NCBI GenBank assembly: GCA_963693085.1
Contig: OY856411.1
Coordinates: 1,353,057,550 to 1,353,121,549, forward strand
Source: Alisma plantago-aquatica
Taxonomy: Eukaryota > Streptophyta > Magnoliopsida > Alismatales > Alismataceae
Direction of reading: 5' to 3'
Length of the DNA stretch: 64,000 bases
Part shown: positions 36,080-49,009 of the stretch, one piece after another
How positions within the stretch are numbered: the stretch's first letter is position 1
Layout of the letters: each line of letters opens with the position of its first letter
Position numbers and translations under genes: made by a program
The notes under the pieces: model-generated
Seen by the model: only the letters and a program-made list of their open reading frames with translations
Databases searched by the model: none
Told to the model about the DNA's origin: nothing

Positions 36080-37558
36080 ACCCCTCTCCATGGAATTCAC
36101 ACACATAGGAATCACTTGACCAATATTACATGACTTTTAGCCTCCTCCCTTATCCTCCTATTCAATTTCTTAGAGGATCCATCCAATCTTTTAATCTCAT
36201 GAAGCAATTCATGGTAGTCTTTTCTCAACTGCTAATATTTCAAACCTTGGAACCCTAGTTTAGATTTTAGATTTGTATTTTGATAAGTTGACCCACATCT
36301 AGAGGTATGTTGCATTCTATTATTCATATATGTTGCTTCCCCTATGAGTTATATAGAGCGATTGATCTGATATTTCTCTCCTTTTGATAATTTGATTTGT
36401 GAGAGTGTTTCTTGAGATATACTCAATTGATGAATATTCTTTTTGGACTCTTATTCATACCTTTTTCATTTGTTCCATGTGGAAATCCTGACTTGATAAC
36501 CTAACCTTCTTATCCTAGTCTTTATGATCTTATATTGCACCTTATTTGTGGACATGATTGGATATTTGTTTTTGCATCCCCTGACTCCATTCATATCATT
36601 TGGATGATCCCATCCCTTTGTTGAGAATGACAATACTATATCTTGCATTTCCTACATGCATGGGGTGATTTACTATTCATAGATAGAAGTAGTGACACCA
36701 TATAGGCATTGGGTTTTATTCCCCTGCCTTGTTTGATATTAGGGAACTATTTCTTATTCCCTTGCTAGACACTGTGTTTTATTCCCCTACCGCATATGGT
36801 ATTAGGCATTAGGTTTTATTCCCCTACCATGTGCTGGTTTATTCCCCTAAAAAATCTATATTTGTATGACACATGGGTTTTTGTCCTTCTTCCCTTTGTT
36901 ATGGACTATATGGGTTCCTACATAACTTTTTAGTATATGCTAGTCTACTTATTACTCACCATGCAATTGTTTATGTTTTTGATATTATTGATGTGACATT
37001 GTTAAGAAGGCAAGAAATCATTCATTGTTTATATTTCATGATGTTTCTCTTGATATCCACCTGAATTATACTTATCCTCTTCCATGGGAAACCTTATTAT
37101 ATTTGATGTCCTTTTTCCTTATGTTTCTCAGTTCTCTATTACATGCTTATACCAGATTTTATGCTGATAATTTCCATTTTTATCTTCTCTTGCAGGGTAT
37201 GCTTCCAACCCCAGGAATATGAATATGAATATGAAGACTAGACTTCATGACATGGACATGTCTAGGTGGAGCTCTTGGGGAAATAAACTTGAGATAGCTG
37301 GATATCCCTCTACTTAGATCTTGATGTTGTAACTTTTATGTAAAGCCCATGTGGGAGATGATGATGTACTTTTGTAAAATTGAATATAGTCATGATTTAT
37401 TATTCTACTAATATACTTTAGTCTTTTTGTATAACATCATTTAAGTAATGATAAAATACACCTAATCCAAAATACGTTTTTAGTGTGTTTAGATTAGGTG
37501 TATTTGTTTCTCAAATTAAGTAGGGAGTGGATCCCCTCTCAGGTTCCACTCCTTTACA

Positions 37559-38474
37559 AGATGGCATCAGAGCTAATAGTAGTCAGATTCTGGATATTTC
37601 AATTTAAATCCCTTAGGATTCCTATCATATACTTTAAATTCCTAACTTGAACCTTGTATAGTCACCCTCTAAATGAGACGTTTACCCTAGAATTGACCTA
37701 TGCTATTGTGAGATGATGAAAGGTCTATTTAGAATCATATGAGGTATGTATAAGAATCATGAATAGTAAACCCTAATACGATGAGGATTTAGGTACTCCT
37801 ACCCTACCATATAGGTTACAAGTGACATGTTTCTCTGGATGTTATGATCTAACTTTAGGGTGAAATTTGGAATGAGAATGCTATAGTAGTAGGATAAAGA
37901 GATCTTAACATGGAATTCGTTACTAGGCTTTCAAATTGATTTTTGGATGGCATGTTTGTTTATCATCACATAATTTCTTACTGTAAAAAAAATATTTCCA
38001 TTATACAATTACATGTAAAAAGAATCTTTTTATGAATTTTGTCAATTTTTGTTGAGCCAATTCACATAAAGAGATGTATGAAGTATTGATAGGGAAACCC
38101 TACAATAACCCTAGGTTTTTGCATGAAGTGATGACTAGGAAGATATATATTGTGATAAAGGTTTATTTGACCTATCCTTTGTACCCTATGAATTTTTGTA
38201 TGTTGATGTGAAACTTAGGGTTATTAGGTTAGTAACACAAGGACCTAAAATTCAACCATAGGTGAGTATGACTTGTTATTTGGATGCATGATGTATGAAC
38301 AACATAAACACCCTAAGTACTCACGTCTAAATGGTATATACCCAACCCTAATATTTTAAAGATTTGTTTAGCTTGGATTATTATGTTAAGTCTTTTAAGG
38401 GGTGGAGAGGAGTGGTTAATAGAGTAACAATGGCTGGATTTTGAGGACAAAATCCTCTTTAAGGGGTGGAGTAT
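37559..38474 (+). other. Interior of element D (916 bp) with primer site and polypurine tract
   Basis: Primer site TGGCATCAGAGC at 37562-37573 (one base off the usual initiator-Met site) and polypurine tract AAGGGGTGGAG at 38461-38471. No reading frame or gag/pol motif lies between. Confidence 0.8.
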
Positions 38475-39072
38475 TCTAACATACCCAAATCTAGCATCTT
38501 GACTCCAAAAATCCTATTACCATGATTAGGAGATAAGAATATTTGGTTCTTTATATTTGACCAAACAAGGATAAAGTTACACCTTGAGGTACATTGTTAA
38601 TGTAATAACATGAATAACTCATTGATAACATGTGAAAGATATATGCCTAATCAATATAACATATAAAGTGACATATTAACTTAAGCACATGTATATGTGC
38701 TAACATCTGAGTGAGTTCATGAAATAAGTCACATATGCTTTCTTTGTCCATTAATATTCATATAATGCCTAAATAAAAAGTATAATGCACTTAAAACATG
38801 TATTTAGAATAATTGTTGGATTTTAATGTGCAAACATTAGTCTAAAAGAGGAGTTAATAAAATAAATATGTTAATTAAGTAAAATATAGAATTTCGTTCA
38901 TAATAACCAATTACTCTTTTGGTAGTAATGTTGAGATAATGTGACTCTAAATAAGAAATAATGAATGGTAATGATATAATGTTATACTAATATAATTGTG
39001 TTGAGACTAAAACTATAATTGTATAAGAACTCCTAAAAGAAAATTCTAAAAGCCAAATATAATGGTCAAATG
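38475..39072 (+). repeat. 3' LTR of element D, first segment
   Basis: 598 bp matching 33887-34480, stopping at AAATG (39068-39072), the target duplicated by element E. Resumes at 52250. Confidence 0.88.
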
Positions 39073-40184
39073 TGTTGGTATGTATGCCCAGAGAGTCGAT
39101 CGTATGCTGAAGTTAATAGCATAACTGGTAAATGATTTGATTATTAAAAAATGGAAAGCTTCCAATTTATTATGTTTGATTCAATTATGAGATAATGATG
39201 TAACATTATAAATGTCTCGAGAATAATATTACTCAATGATGTATGTCTTCAAGTACATGACTTGGAAGAATGAGATCATACAGGTGTTAAGAGTACATAT
39301 ATAGATTCTTGTTTTGTCCTTGATCGGTTGTTATTATGGAATGTTGATAGAAAACAATAACACATAAGATCATAATGTGATCTGGTTGATGACAAAATCT
39401 TATTAGTCATGATATGGAATATCAAACCAGGAACACAAATACATGTTATAAAATAGTGTATCAGAGAGAGCCACTATGAGACCTATACATGGAAACCATT
39501 ACCATTGTAGTCATAGTCTTCTCTCATAGTGATGATGGGGTTTGTGGCTCATGGATCTGAAACCACTACGCTCATCACATGCAGTTTAGTATGCTTTTAC
39601 ACATCAAACACAATCATAAAACATGGGTTGTTATAAAGGTGATGATTGAGTGATTATTATACATGGGGACTGACTGTGAGTGATAGATATGGGATTTGTC
39701 CCTCCTATGGGAGTATGATATCGAAGGCCATTTGAGTTAGCGAGACTAAGAAATACATGGCCATGTAAATATGAGTCAATATATGATATTGAGCTTACAT
39801 ATCTCATACAATCTGCTATAGTAAGAAACATAGATTGAATGTTGAAGAGGATGTCATATCCACGCCTCGAGTTCAATATGGATATCGGAGACGAGGAATT
39901 ATACAAACATTGTAACAACATATAAAGATTGTAGGTTTTTGTTCTCCAACTTTCCATTTACTTGGGTAGCATTGATGTATGACTAGGCACCACTCATTAC
40001 TTGTGATGTCCTAAGATATTATGTACATTCACTGCCAATGTAATATGGGATCTATAGGGTCACACACATAGGAACTCATCTATAAGAGGAGTTTGATCTT
40101 GAATAATGTTTGGATTGATTACTAAAGTTTTAGGTATTCAATTCACACAACAAATCATTGACAACATTTCCAATCGGGGCTCTC

Positions 40185-40610
40185 AAGTGTTGAGACGGAC
40201 GTATGGAGTGCCAAATGGGAGTCTCAAGTGTTAATACGACCATCTGGTCTGTAAACATGGTTGGAATGAGATTGGTTGTCCAAATTAAGTGATGAACTGA
40301 CCAGTTCAGTTTGGCCCGACTTGACTCACCAGACGGCCATCTGGGTGAGCGAGACAACCATCTCGCATGTGCGAGATCACTAGTTATGATGGATGAAGGT
40401 TCTAGATACTTTCCCAAATTCATTTGATTGCACAATTCTTGTGGTGCAATGGAATTAATGTTAGCATTAATTGGAAATGAATTGTCAATTTCATATGCAA
40501 TTGGCAAACTATGAGATGATTGTGTCGTAGTATGAGACGACCCTCTTATAGTGTGAGATGAATGTCTTGCATGCTATCCAACCATATGGGTCATCATACA
40601 ACGGTCTCGT
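40185..40610. repeat. GAGACGACCRTCTCG-type motif array, 5' LTR of E
   Basis: Diverged copies of a near-palindrome (arms AGACG/CGTCT), for example GACCATCTGGTC near 40230, GAGACAACCATCTCG at about 40349 followed by CATGTGCGAGATC, TGAGACGACCCTC near 40530, and ACGGTCTCGTG near 40600. They lie just upstream of the TATA box. The same family lies at about 51166-51561 in the 3' LTR. Confidence 0.65.
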
Positions 40611-40690
40611 GCTTTGCAAGTTGTGAAAATTTGAGATCTTTGGGTCCCTTCCACTCCCGCACAAATTGGGAACCCTAACCCAAAGTCCTC

Positions 40691-40700
40691 CTATAAAAGA
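40691..40700 (+). promoter_or_regulatory. TATA box in LTR of E
   Basis: CTATAAAAGA here and TTATAAATAG at 51641-51650 in the partner LTR, both followed by a GGGTATTG segment. Confidence 0.6.
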
Positions 40701-41297
40701 TGGGTATTGAAGGCTTCCTAAAGAACAACACAGACAATTGAGAATCATCTGCTCTAACAATTGTTGTCTTTTCTGGTTGTAGTAATCAAGAGAGCTTAAG
40801 AAAGTCCTACTTGACTAGGGAGGGATAGATATGGGAGAGAACAACTGAGGATCATTGTTGTGAGACAGTAGGTTGGTGACTAGTACACCAAAGGGAGGGA
40901 CAACTCCATCCTATCCTTTCTAGTAGGATGACAAGAGTTATAGTTGGAATGTGTGGACTTCTCTAGAGGTGAGGTGGTCTTTGCCCTTTGTTAAGGAGGA
41001 GGATGTCAGCCAACATTCTGTGATGAGAGGTTGCTATAGACGACGACGTTCAAGTTTGCTCTCCCTAGAGGAGCAGTCAGACGAGTCCCATGCAACCAGG
41101 AGCTATACAGACACCGTCCAAGATAGAGTACACATTTCTTTGACAAGGATTGTCACTGTACTTACTTCAGGACCATGTATATCTTTCTAAAACCATCCTT
41201 TCCCTTGCATAGTTATTGATGCGATCTGTTGGTTAATGGAAAATATATCTATAAAGTTTCTATTTCCGCTGCCTATCTGATGTCGTATTTCCCAATA

Positions 41298-42651
41298 GTG
41301 GTATTAGATCCATGTCAATTAATTATGTTTTAGAATAATCTATATGATCATATTTTTGGTTTTACCGTGTTTTTTTATTGCATATGATGTGAATATTTAA
41401 ACTGTATGATGTGCACGTCTAACTAATCACCACCTAAAAACTGAAATGAGTATATATATATATGATATATATATATATATATGATATATATATATATATA
41501 TATATATATCGTGCCTCTATCTTATCTTCCCAATATAAAGTTAATTCTCTCCTACCTTTTCTCCCCTCAAATGTAACTCGATATTTCCCTATAATCATGT
41601 AATAGTAGGATAGTTTACTTTCCTATTATGATGATGAAGAAAGATGTTCTGACGATGCCATACGACCGTCCCAGATGAACTGAGATGACCGGCTGGAGGG
41701 TCTGAGCTGATTGGCTGGTGGGTCTGAGTCGACCGACTGGCGAGCCAATGAGGAGCCCAAAGTATCAGACAAACTGACCGTTTGGAGGAGCCAAATGATC
41801 AGCTACAGGATGACCAACTGGTTGTTTGGAGGAGTCAGACAATCGGCTAGAGGCAACCAACCGACCCACCAAGAGGTGAGCTGATTAATTTAAGGGTTGA
41901 ACTGATCAACCTGAATTGGAAAGCATGAATCTTCATCAACAACAAGTTTTTGCATGTGATGTGGACCCTAGTTTGTGGTAATTTGTGTGGCTCCAAGGAA
42001 TTACATTAGACTGGCCATAACCATCGCTTTTTCATTTATTGTGTGTTTTCATTGTGGGATATAGAATGTATATGATACATATTATATATGTGGTGATTGT
42101 TTAATTTATATGTATTATACAAACTCCCTCAATAAAATATTAATTGTAAGATTCTCATTAGCAACACACATGAAAAGCTTGATCAACCAAGCTTGGGCAC
42201 CCAAGGGTGGTATGCCCTTTATCTCGTAGAAGTTTGATGGTAATAATGTGGGCCTGTCAAGCAAGGTGTATTATTATAGTGTTGGCTATTTGGTCAGGCT
42301 TAACTGGTGTTTCTTAGAGAGTCTAAGACCAGAAGCATGCAAATGATTATGGCAAGAAGTTGTGCATATCATCTATCCAAGAGTTGCATAATATGCAATT
42401 GGAAAAATGTTGCCTACCTTAATAATTGGTCATGAGGGCCAGCGTTGGTTGGGTATTGACTGAATTGTTTTTGGATCTTGACCCACTAGAAGATTATACG
42501 CTACAATCTTCTGAATTGATATTGAGGGATATCAATTTGAATATAAAGTGGGATTGATAGTTACTTAAATACCTAATTAATATTGATTTTCAAATCAAAT
42601 AAAATAAAAAAATATTTTTTGAAAAATGAAAACTTGCTCTTGTAGAATTAA
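41298..42651 (+). other. Untranslated leader of copia element E
   Basis: Begins with primer site TGGTATTAGATCC (41299-41311). Holds interrupted (TA)n at about 41452-41511 and a degenerate repeat of about 25 bp at 41660-41880 (GACCGGCTGG / GACCGACTGG / GACCGTTTGG words followed by GGGTCTGAG or GGAGCCAA). No gene. Confidence 0.7.
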
Positions 42652-43755
42652 ATGGAAAACACTCAATCATCACAATCAGACAAATTAAATAAGATTGATT
42701 TCCATAACTAGTTCAGGATCTTGAGAAGTGTTCTGCATGACCCTGAAACACCAATGCCAATATCCACTACATATTTGCATAAGACTCACGTCGATTCTTC
42801 TTTGAAGCATGTCAATGATGTTGTGAACATCGAGAACCTTATGTTGGGTTTCATGAACTATGAGTTGCATAAGCAGCATGATAAGCATGAAAGGTATAAT
42901 GTCTCCAAGATGCTATTTAAGTGAAAACTGATAGAGGGAGATCTAGTAGAGCTTCATGTTCTCAATATGATTGGGCATATGGAGCATCTAGAGAAACTGG
43001 GGTTTCCTTTAGGTCAAGAGTTGGCCATGAATATGATTTTACAATCTTTTCCTAAATGATATAGCCGGTTTATCGAGTGTTATCACTTGAGTAACATGGT
43101 TGGACTGCTGTCAGAGTTGCTTGACATTTTGATAAGTGTCGAAGAACAAATGATAATGGATAAATCTGTGATGATGATTAGTGGAGTTGAGTCCAAGGAC
43201 AAAGGAAAATCCAAGAAGCATTCTATCGATAAGCTAAAGTCTAAGACTTCTGCATTCAAAATGAGGAGAAGGATAAGGAAACCTAGGAAGATGAATCAAG
43301 GGATTGAGATTTCTACTTCTGATATATATGTTATTGAGATCAACTTCACTACTTATTCATCATGGGTACTTGATGCTGGATGTGGATCACACATTTGTTC
43401 AAATGTGAAGGATATGAAAAGAAGCAGACCTTTAGAGAAAGGCAATGTCAAACTACGTGTTGCAAATGGTGCAAGAGTTGCGGCCGGCGTAGTTGGAACC
43501 TATGAGTTATCTCTGCCTAGTGAGATAATAATAGAGTTAGAGAACTACTATTATGTGCCTGCCATTAATAGGAACATCACATCTGTATCTTGTTTGGACA
43601 AGAACATATTCAAATTTCATATAAACAATGGAAGATGTTCTATTAGTAAAGATGGGATCTTTTATGCAATGCCCCCAATGACTTATGGTATATACTTGAT
43701 AGATCTAGATACAAGTGTATATACTGTAAATACCAAAAGACAAAAACTCAACAAT
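42652..43755 (+). pseudogene. Copia gag and protease of element E
   Basis: One frame from the ATG at 42652 (MENTQSSQSDKLNK) to 43755 with only nonsense codons: after DFHN, after KMLFK and after QSFPK. The gag part has ELHKQHDKHERYNVSKMLFK, HLEKLGFPLGQELAMNMILQ and LSELLDILISVEEQ, typical of copia gag. A basic linker follows. The protease region has WVLDAGCGSHIC (residues 95-106 of the final open stretch), where the active-site D-S/T-G triplet reads D-A-G, then VKLRVANGARVAA and NYYYVPAINRNI. No intact zinc knuckle is seen. Confidence 0.85.
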
Positions 43756-45386
43756 TAAAACAAAACATATCTTTCGTGTTGTCATCTAGGGCACATAAAT
43801 GAGAATTGCATATCTAGACTCCATAAAGATGGCTATCTGGACTCTTTTGATCTTGAATAAATAGAGACATGTAAATCTTGTTTGTTGGGAAAGATGACTA
43901 TGACTTCCTTCATTGGAAACAATGAGAGGGTTAGTGATCTATTAGGATTCACACATATTGATATGTGTGGCCCTTTTAGAACAAATGCTAGAGGCAGGTA
44001 TCAGTACTTCATTACTTTATTGATGCCTTCACTAGGTACAACTATGTTTACCTAATGAAACATAAATTAGAAGCTCTTGACAAGTTAGAGTTTATGAATG
44101 AAGTACATAACCAACTTGGAAAAAGTATTAAGGCACTTCATTTATATCGAGGTAGAGAATAATTACGCTAAGAGTTTGAGGACCTTCTTACCTGTGGGGT
44201 TATATCCCAGTGGACTCCACCTGGAACACCTTAGCATAATGGTGTATCAGAAAGAAGGAATCACACATTGCTAGATACGGTGCAATCAATGTTGAGTTTG
44301 GCTGAACTTTTGACTACCTTATGGGTTTATGCTCTTGAAACCTCCACTTATACACTAAATCGAGTGCCATCTAAATTGGTTCAAAAGATACAATTTGAGA
44401 TATGGTATGGAAGCATCCCAATGTGTCTTTTATGAAGATTTGGGGATGTGAAGCTTATGTTAGAAAAATGTTTTCTAAAAAGTTGGGCCCTAAGTCTGAT
44501 AAATGTTAATTTGTTGGATATCCTAAGACAACCGAAGGATATTACTTTTATTCTCAATCTGACAACAAAGTCTTTGTTTCCAGAGAGGCGGTATTCACAG
44601 AGAAGGAATTTATTTCCAAAGAATTAGTGGGAGAAAAGTGGAACTCAAAGAGGTTTGAGACCAACAAGAAAATAGTGAACCAATAGATGTACAAGAGGAA
44701 CAAAGAGACTCACAAATCATTATTGAATCTCAAATTCCTCAAGTAAGACAAGAACCTCGTAGATCTAATAGGATATGCCTTGAACCTGGGATATATGGAT
44801 ATCTTGTGACTCAGGAAGGCAGTGAATTTGTCATAGATGATGATCCAATTACCTATAAAGATGAAATTGAGGGACCAGAGTATGAGAAATGGCTTTAGGC
44901 CATAAGATCGGAGATGGATTCCATGTATACCAACAAAGTATGGACTTCGGTGGATCCACCTAAAGGGGTAAAACCCATAGGGTGCAGATGGGTCTTTAGG
45001 AAGAAGGTCGACATGGATGGTAATTTACAAACCTATAAGGGTAGATTGGTTGCAAAGGGTTTCAAACAAGTTCAAGGCATTGACTATGATAAAACGTTTT
45101 CTCTAGTGGCCATGGTTAAGTCTGTAAAGATCATGCTTGCAATTACATCTTATCATGACTATGAGATTTGGCATATGGATGTCAAAACCACATTCCTTAA
45201 TAGGAATATTCTTGAGGATGTGTATATGACACAACCTGAGGGTTTTTGCAATTCAAAGGATGCAAATAAAGTATGTAAGCTATAAGGTCAATCTATGGAT
45301 TAAATCATGCATCTCGAAGGTGGAATCTTCATATTAACGAAATAGTCAAAGAGTTTGTCTTTATTCAAAATGAAGATGAACCTTGT
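43756..45386 (+). pseudogene. Copia integrase and first part of reverse transcriptase of element E
   Basis: Integrase zinc-binding remains (CHLGHIN..., CKSCLLGKM), core pieces (LLGFTHIDMCGPFR, ARGRYQYFIT) and FMKIWGCEAYVRKMFSKKLG with FVGYPKTTEGYYF downstream, all broken by stops and frame changes. The reverse-transcriptase start is open at 44914-45284: KPIGCRWVFRKKVDMDG, YKGRLVAKGFKQVQGIDY, IWHMDVKTTFLN and VYMTQPEGF. The frame is interrupted at EPCV by solo LTR F and continues at 49010. Confidence 0.88.
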
Positions 45387-46124
45387 GTGTTTTTATAACC
45401 CCAATTTTGGGCTCAATTGGTGAGAAATGTAATTTCTCTTATTAAAGCTAATTGAACAAATAATGATATGATTTGTTTTGAATAAATAGATTCATTTCAC
45501 AATAGCCTTGATTGGTTGCTTTGTGGGCTTTATTGGCTATTGGGCTCAATAAAAATGAATTTCCATCGATTAAAGAATAATTAAGAATATGAGAAAAGAA
45601 ATATGTGGAAATCTCTAGAAGGCAAATCCAAAGAGGATTTCGTGCCTTTTGGGTTCCTTGGTTACCAAGGAGTCCAAGGTTGCAAAAAAGAAAACAATGA
45701 GGAAAGAAAAGATTAATTAAATATTTCTTTTTGAAGAAAGAAATTGATAATAATGGAAACATGTTGAAAATAAGAGGAAAAAGGTATAATTGAATGATCC
45801 TTTGTGGAATTTCGTGTTCCAAGAATTCCTAATGATAAAAGGAATACCAATGAGGAAAATAAAAGAGAAATAAAGGGAAATCCTTAAAAAGGAATTATTT
45901 TAATAACGAATAAGCAAGATAATGGGAATAATATGTATTGATGCATTTAAGGATAATGAGTATTTCTTTAAATAGGAATTTCGAATTCTTAAAGTTTCTC
46001 AGGTGCCAAGGAGCCCCAATAAGGGAGAAGAAAGAGAAAATACATAATTACAAAATAAAGAAACAATGGGAATACGTGGTCCATCAATTATGTAATTTTG
46101 ATAAAAGGAAGTATTTTTCCTAAA

Positions 46125-46128
<4 letters not shown>

Positions 46129-46182
<54 letters not shown>
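46129..46182. repeat. (AT)n microsatellite
   Basis: Uninterrupted AT dinucleotide run of about 54 bp within solo LTR F. A short (GA)n follows at about 46275-46290. Confidence 0.95.
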
Positions 46183-46184
<2 letters not shown>

Positions 46185-48355
46185 TTGTGGCCAATGGTTT
46201 AAAAAGAAAGAACAAAGAGAATAAGAGGGATGATGAAATCCCAATATCCAAAGAAGAGGGATTAATTAAAGAAAGAGAGAGAGAGAGAGTTAGCTTTTCA
46301 ATGAAGGAATCCCTTTCCTTTTAGGAAAAGTGTTGTTTCCCTTGTGGGCAAACGTTCATGGGCCTGCGTGCCTCCCTATGAGAAGAGGGAGAACCTCTGG
46401 GTCGAGTTCCAGAGCAATGCCACGAAATTCTCTCTTTCTCATCTTGTTTCTTGCACGTAAAACCCTAACTATGGGAGGTAGGGAGACCCGGAGCAAGGTA
46501 AAGCTTTGGATGGGAGTTTGTTGGAGGCATGACGATCCCAGGTCTCTAGGAAAGAAGCCCGACTACCGTCCCTGAAGCCTAGCACCTGGGCGACGTCATA
46601 GGATGGCTGCAGGTCAGCCATGGCGGTGGACCTGCTGGGGGCGTCTCTGGCCGACCAGCTGCATATCGTGAGCACCATCAGGTGCGTGAGGGGTAGGGCG
46701 AGTGAGGCGGAAGCGGGCGCACCATCCCTGGCACCCTGGAGCCCAAGGATGGAGAAGAAAACCTTCCCCGAGCCTGCTGTAGTGCTGACCCTAAGTTGCA
46801 GGCCGCCCGCCTGAGCCGACCACCTTGGCCGTGAACAAAGGCCTCCTATGGGTGCGCGAGGGCTGGGCGGAGGTAGTGGGACCATCGCCAGAGGTCGGCG
46901 AGGTGTAGAGAAGGAAGGGGAGGCGTTGTACCTCGCGGCTAGGGCAACAGAGTCGGCGGGCGCAAGGTTGAAGAAGCATGTTCACACGTTGGACGGTTTT
47001 ACCCTCGACCTTACAGAAGACGGACCTCTTAAGTGGAGGATAAAATAGACATTTGGTTATAATCTGAAGGCGGGCCGCGTTGCATGTGCTGGATGACGTG
47101 GCGCCATCCGATTGGTTCAAAAGTAAGTAATTATTCCAAAAATCATAACTCTTAATTGGTAGCTCCGATGAGAATATATAATATATGAATTTTGATCAGA
47201 AGAACACAAGGAATCCAATAAAAATAGTTTTATAGCCTGAATCTGATCATAGTTCGAAAAGTAGTGTAAATCATCATCTTTGATTTATTAAAGATTAAGA
47301 AACCCTATTTTGATATGATTAATGTGTTTAATAGGGTTTAATGGATCTTTAGAGTTGATATTAATTTGTTAAATGTAAAAAGGAACATTGAGTTCAAAAA
47401 GGAAGAACTTTGCACATGATTAGCCTAATTTAGAGTTTATATGCTTGAAATTGGAAAAGTACATGAAGTTATTATCTTTAATGATTTAACTAAGGAAAAC
47501 CCTTGGATTTGATGATAGATGGATAATTCAAGCTGATATTAACCTGTTGTTAATAAAAGTGAAAGTAGGATTTTAAAAGATGATCTTTTTATATAGTAGG
47601 CTTAAATTAGGGTTTCATATACCTAAGTGTGCATTAATGGGCTTAGGAACCCTAATTTAGGAGGATATGTCTTTTAATGATTTTAATTGTGCAAACCCAT
47701 GAATAAGATAATGCTATGTTGTTATAAATCCAATTTGAGTATAAAAGATCATTAATGTGGAATTTTTAGGGTTCCTGAAGAATCGAACTATAATTCTTTG
47801 TTGAGTTGTCAATTCAAATAAACCTGAACATGAATGATCTTGAAATGACCTAAAATGATAAAGATAGTAGTTTTAGTGTAAAAGAGACTTTTTGGACTTA
47901 ATTAACTTTTGATGGTATCTATGATGTTGAAATTAGGGTTTGTGGACTAAGCAAACATCAATAGTAATAAATGCATAATGTAAGATAAAACCCTAAAGGA
48001 TGACTTAGAAATCTTAAAGTGGAATCCAAGTAGATCTTGAGGAAGTTTGGGATAAAACAATGACACTTGGATGTTATGCATTAATTTCAGATATTGATGA
48101 TTGCTTGATTGATTGTTCCTGAGTATTAAATATTTGGACTTCAAGTTGCTATGAACAGGTATGTGGTTACTTATGGTTAACCGCTTATGTTTCCCGATGG
48201 TTCCCGAATGTTTAATCGCATTGAATGCAACTAAACAGTTTGGATGTTTATTTCTATCATGCAAAGTATAAAGTGACTATGACTATCACTTAATGTATAT
48301 GCCTTCTAGCTCAATCCTTGATTCCCTCTGTGTCGTAATGGCTGACCTGATAAAA

Positions 48356-48527
48356 GACTACCTAGAGGGTAGGTACATCAGGTCATGAATGACTTTGACT
48401 ACCTAGAGGGTAGGGTCATGAATGACTTTGACTACCTAGAGGGTAGGGTCATGAATGACTTTGACTGCCTAGAGGGTAGAGTCATGAATGACTTTGGCTT
48501 CCTAGAGGGCAGGTCCATCAAGTCACC
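48356..48527 (+). repeat. 33-bp tandem repeat in solo LTR F
   Basis: Five units starting at 48356, 48397, 48430, 48463 and 48496. Each begins GACTACCTAGAGGGTAG(G) and ends TCATGAATGACTTT. CTACCTAGAGGGTAG is itself a near-palindrome. Confidence 0.9.
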
Positions 48528-49009
48528 TTAATAGAGGTACCATGTAAGTCCTATAGGGACAACACAGAGTTGTGAAAAGATGGATTGAGTAGTTTGGCTT
48601 AAAACGTAAACTTGATTGTTAAATGATTAATTGAATGATTATATTGTTAACCTAGTTGAACATTATCTGCTCCCTCCACATACCAGCTTCGGCTGACCGA
48701 CGTTTCGTTTGTCGGCATTTTAGGTACAATGAAAAGAACAAACAGTAAAGTGGCACATGTGATACTAAAAGAGAATTAAAGAACAAGGAGGAACTAGTTA
48801 GAATAGTTCAGCTGAGGTTAGAAGTTTAGTTTGTTCCAAACTTTTCACAGGTATGCAAAGAAAAATTTTATTACCCTTTTTAGTATAGTCTGTTAGAATT
48901 TAATAATTGTTTATGGTTATATGTCGAACCTTTGATCCGGGATTAATGGGTGCGGCTCAACCTCTTGGTCTCCTTTAATTGGGGGTTATCGGGAGGTGTG
49001 GTCGTAACA

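Larger units (their letters stand above)
33887..37558 (+). repeat. 5' LTR of element D
   Basis: 3,672 bp including a 165-bp SINE. Aligns with 38475-39072 joined to 52250-55622. A plant-type TATA box lies about 2.2 kb in. Confidence 0.88.
39073..41297 (+). repeat. 5' LTR of copia element E (2,225 bp)
   Basis: Starts TGTTGGTATGTATGCCC. Contains GAGACGACC/CTCG near-palindromic words at about 40185-40610 and a TATA box CTATAAAAGA at 40691-40700. The partner is 50059-52249. Confidence 0.92.
45392..49009 (+). mobile_element. Element F: solo LTR (3.6 kb) inside the copia reverse transcriptase
   Basis: Bounded by GTGTT (45387-45391, 49010-49014). Removing it with one copy restores the copia reading across EPCV/FKKVSGS. 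It starts TTTATAACCCCAATTTTGGG (a worn TGTTACAACCCC; compare 61911) and ends GGTCGTAACA. There is no primer site, polypurine tract or coding interior, so it is a solo LTR left by LTR-LTR recombination. Within it are (AT)n at 46129-46182, a GA run, a GC-rich block (about 46330-47060) whose ORFs look spurious, and a 33-bp repeat. The LTR end is in the style of gypsy/chromovirus elements. Confidence 0.9.

Noticed and set aside
45999..46244. ORF containing a long YIYIYI run
   Set aside because: Translation of the (AT)n microsatellite at 46129-46182.
46330..47120. Overlapping ORFs on both strands in a GC-rich block
   Set aside because: The block is inside solo LTR F, the frames show no recognisable protein and overlap on opposite strands, as expected from low stop frequency at high GC.
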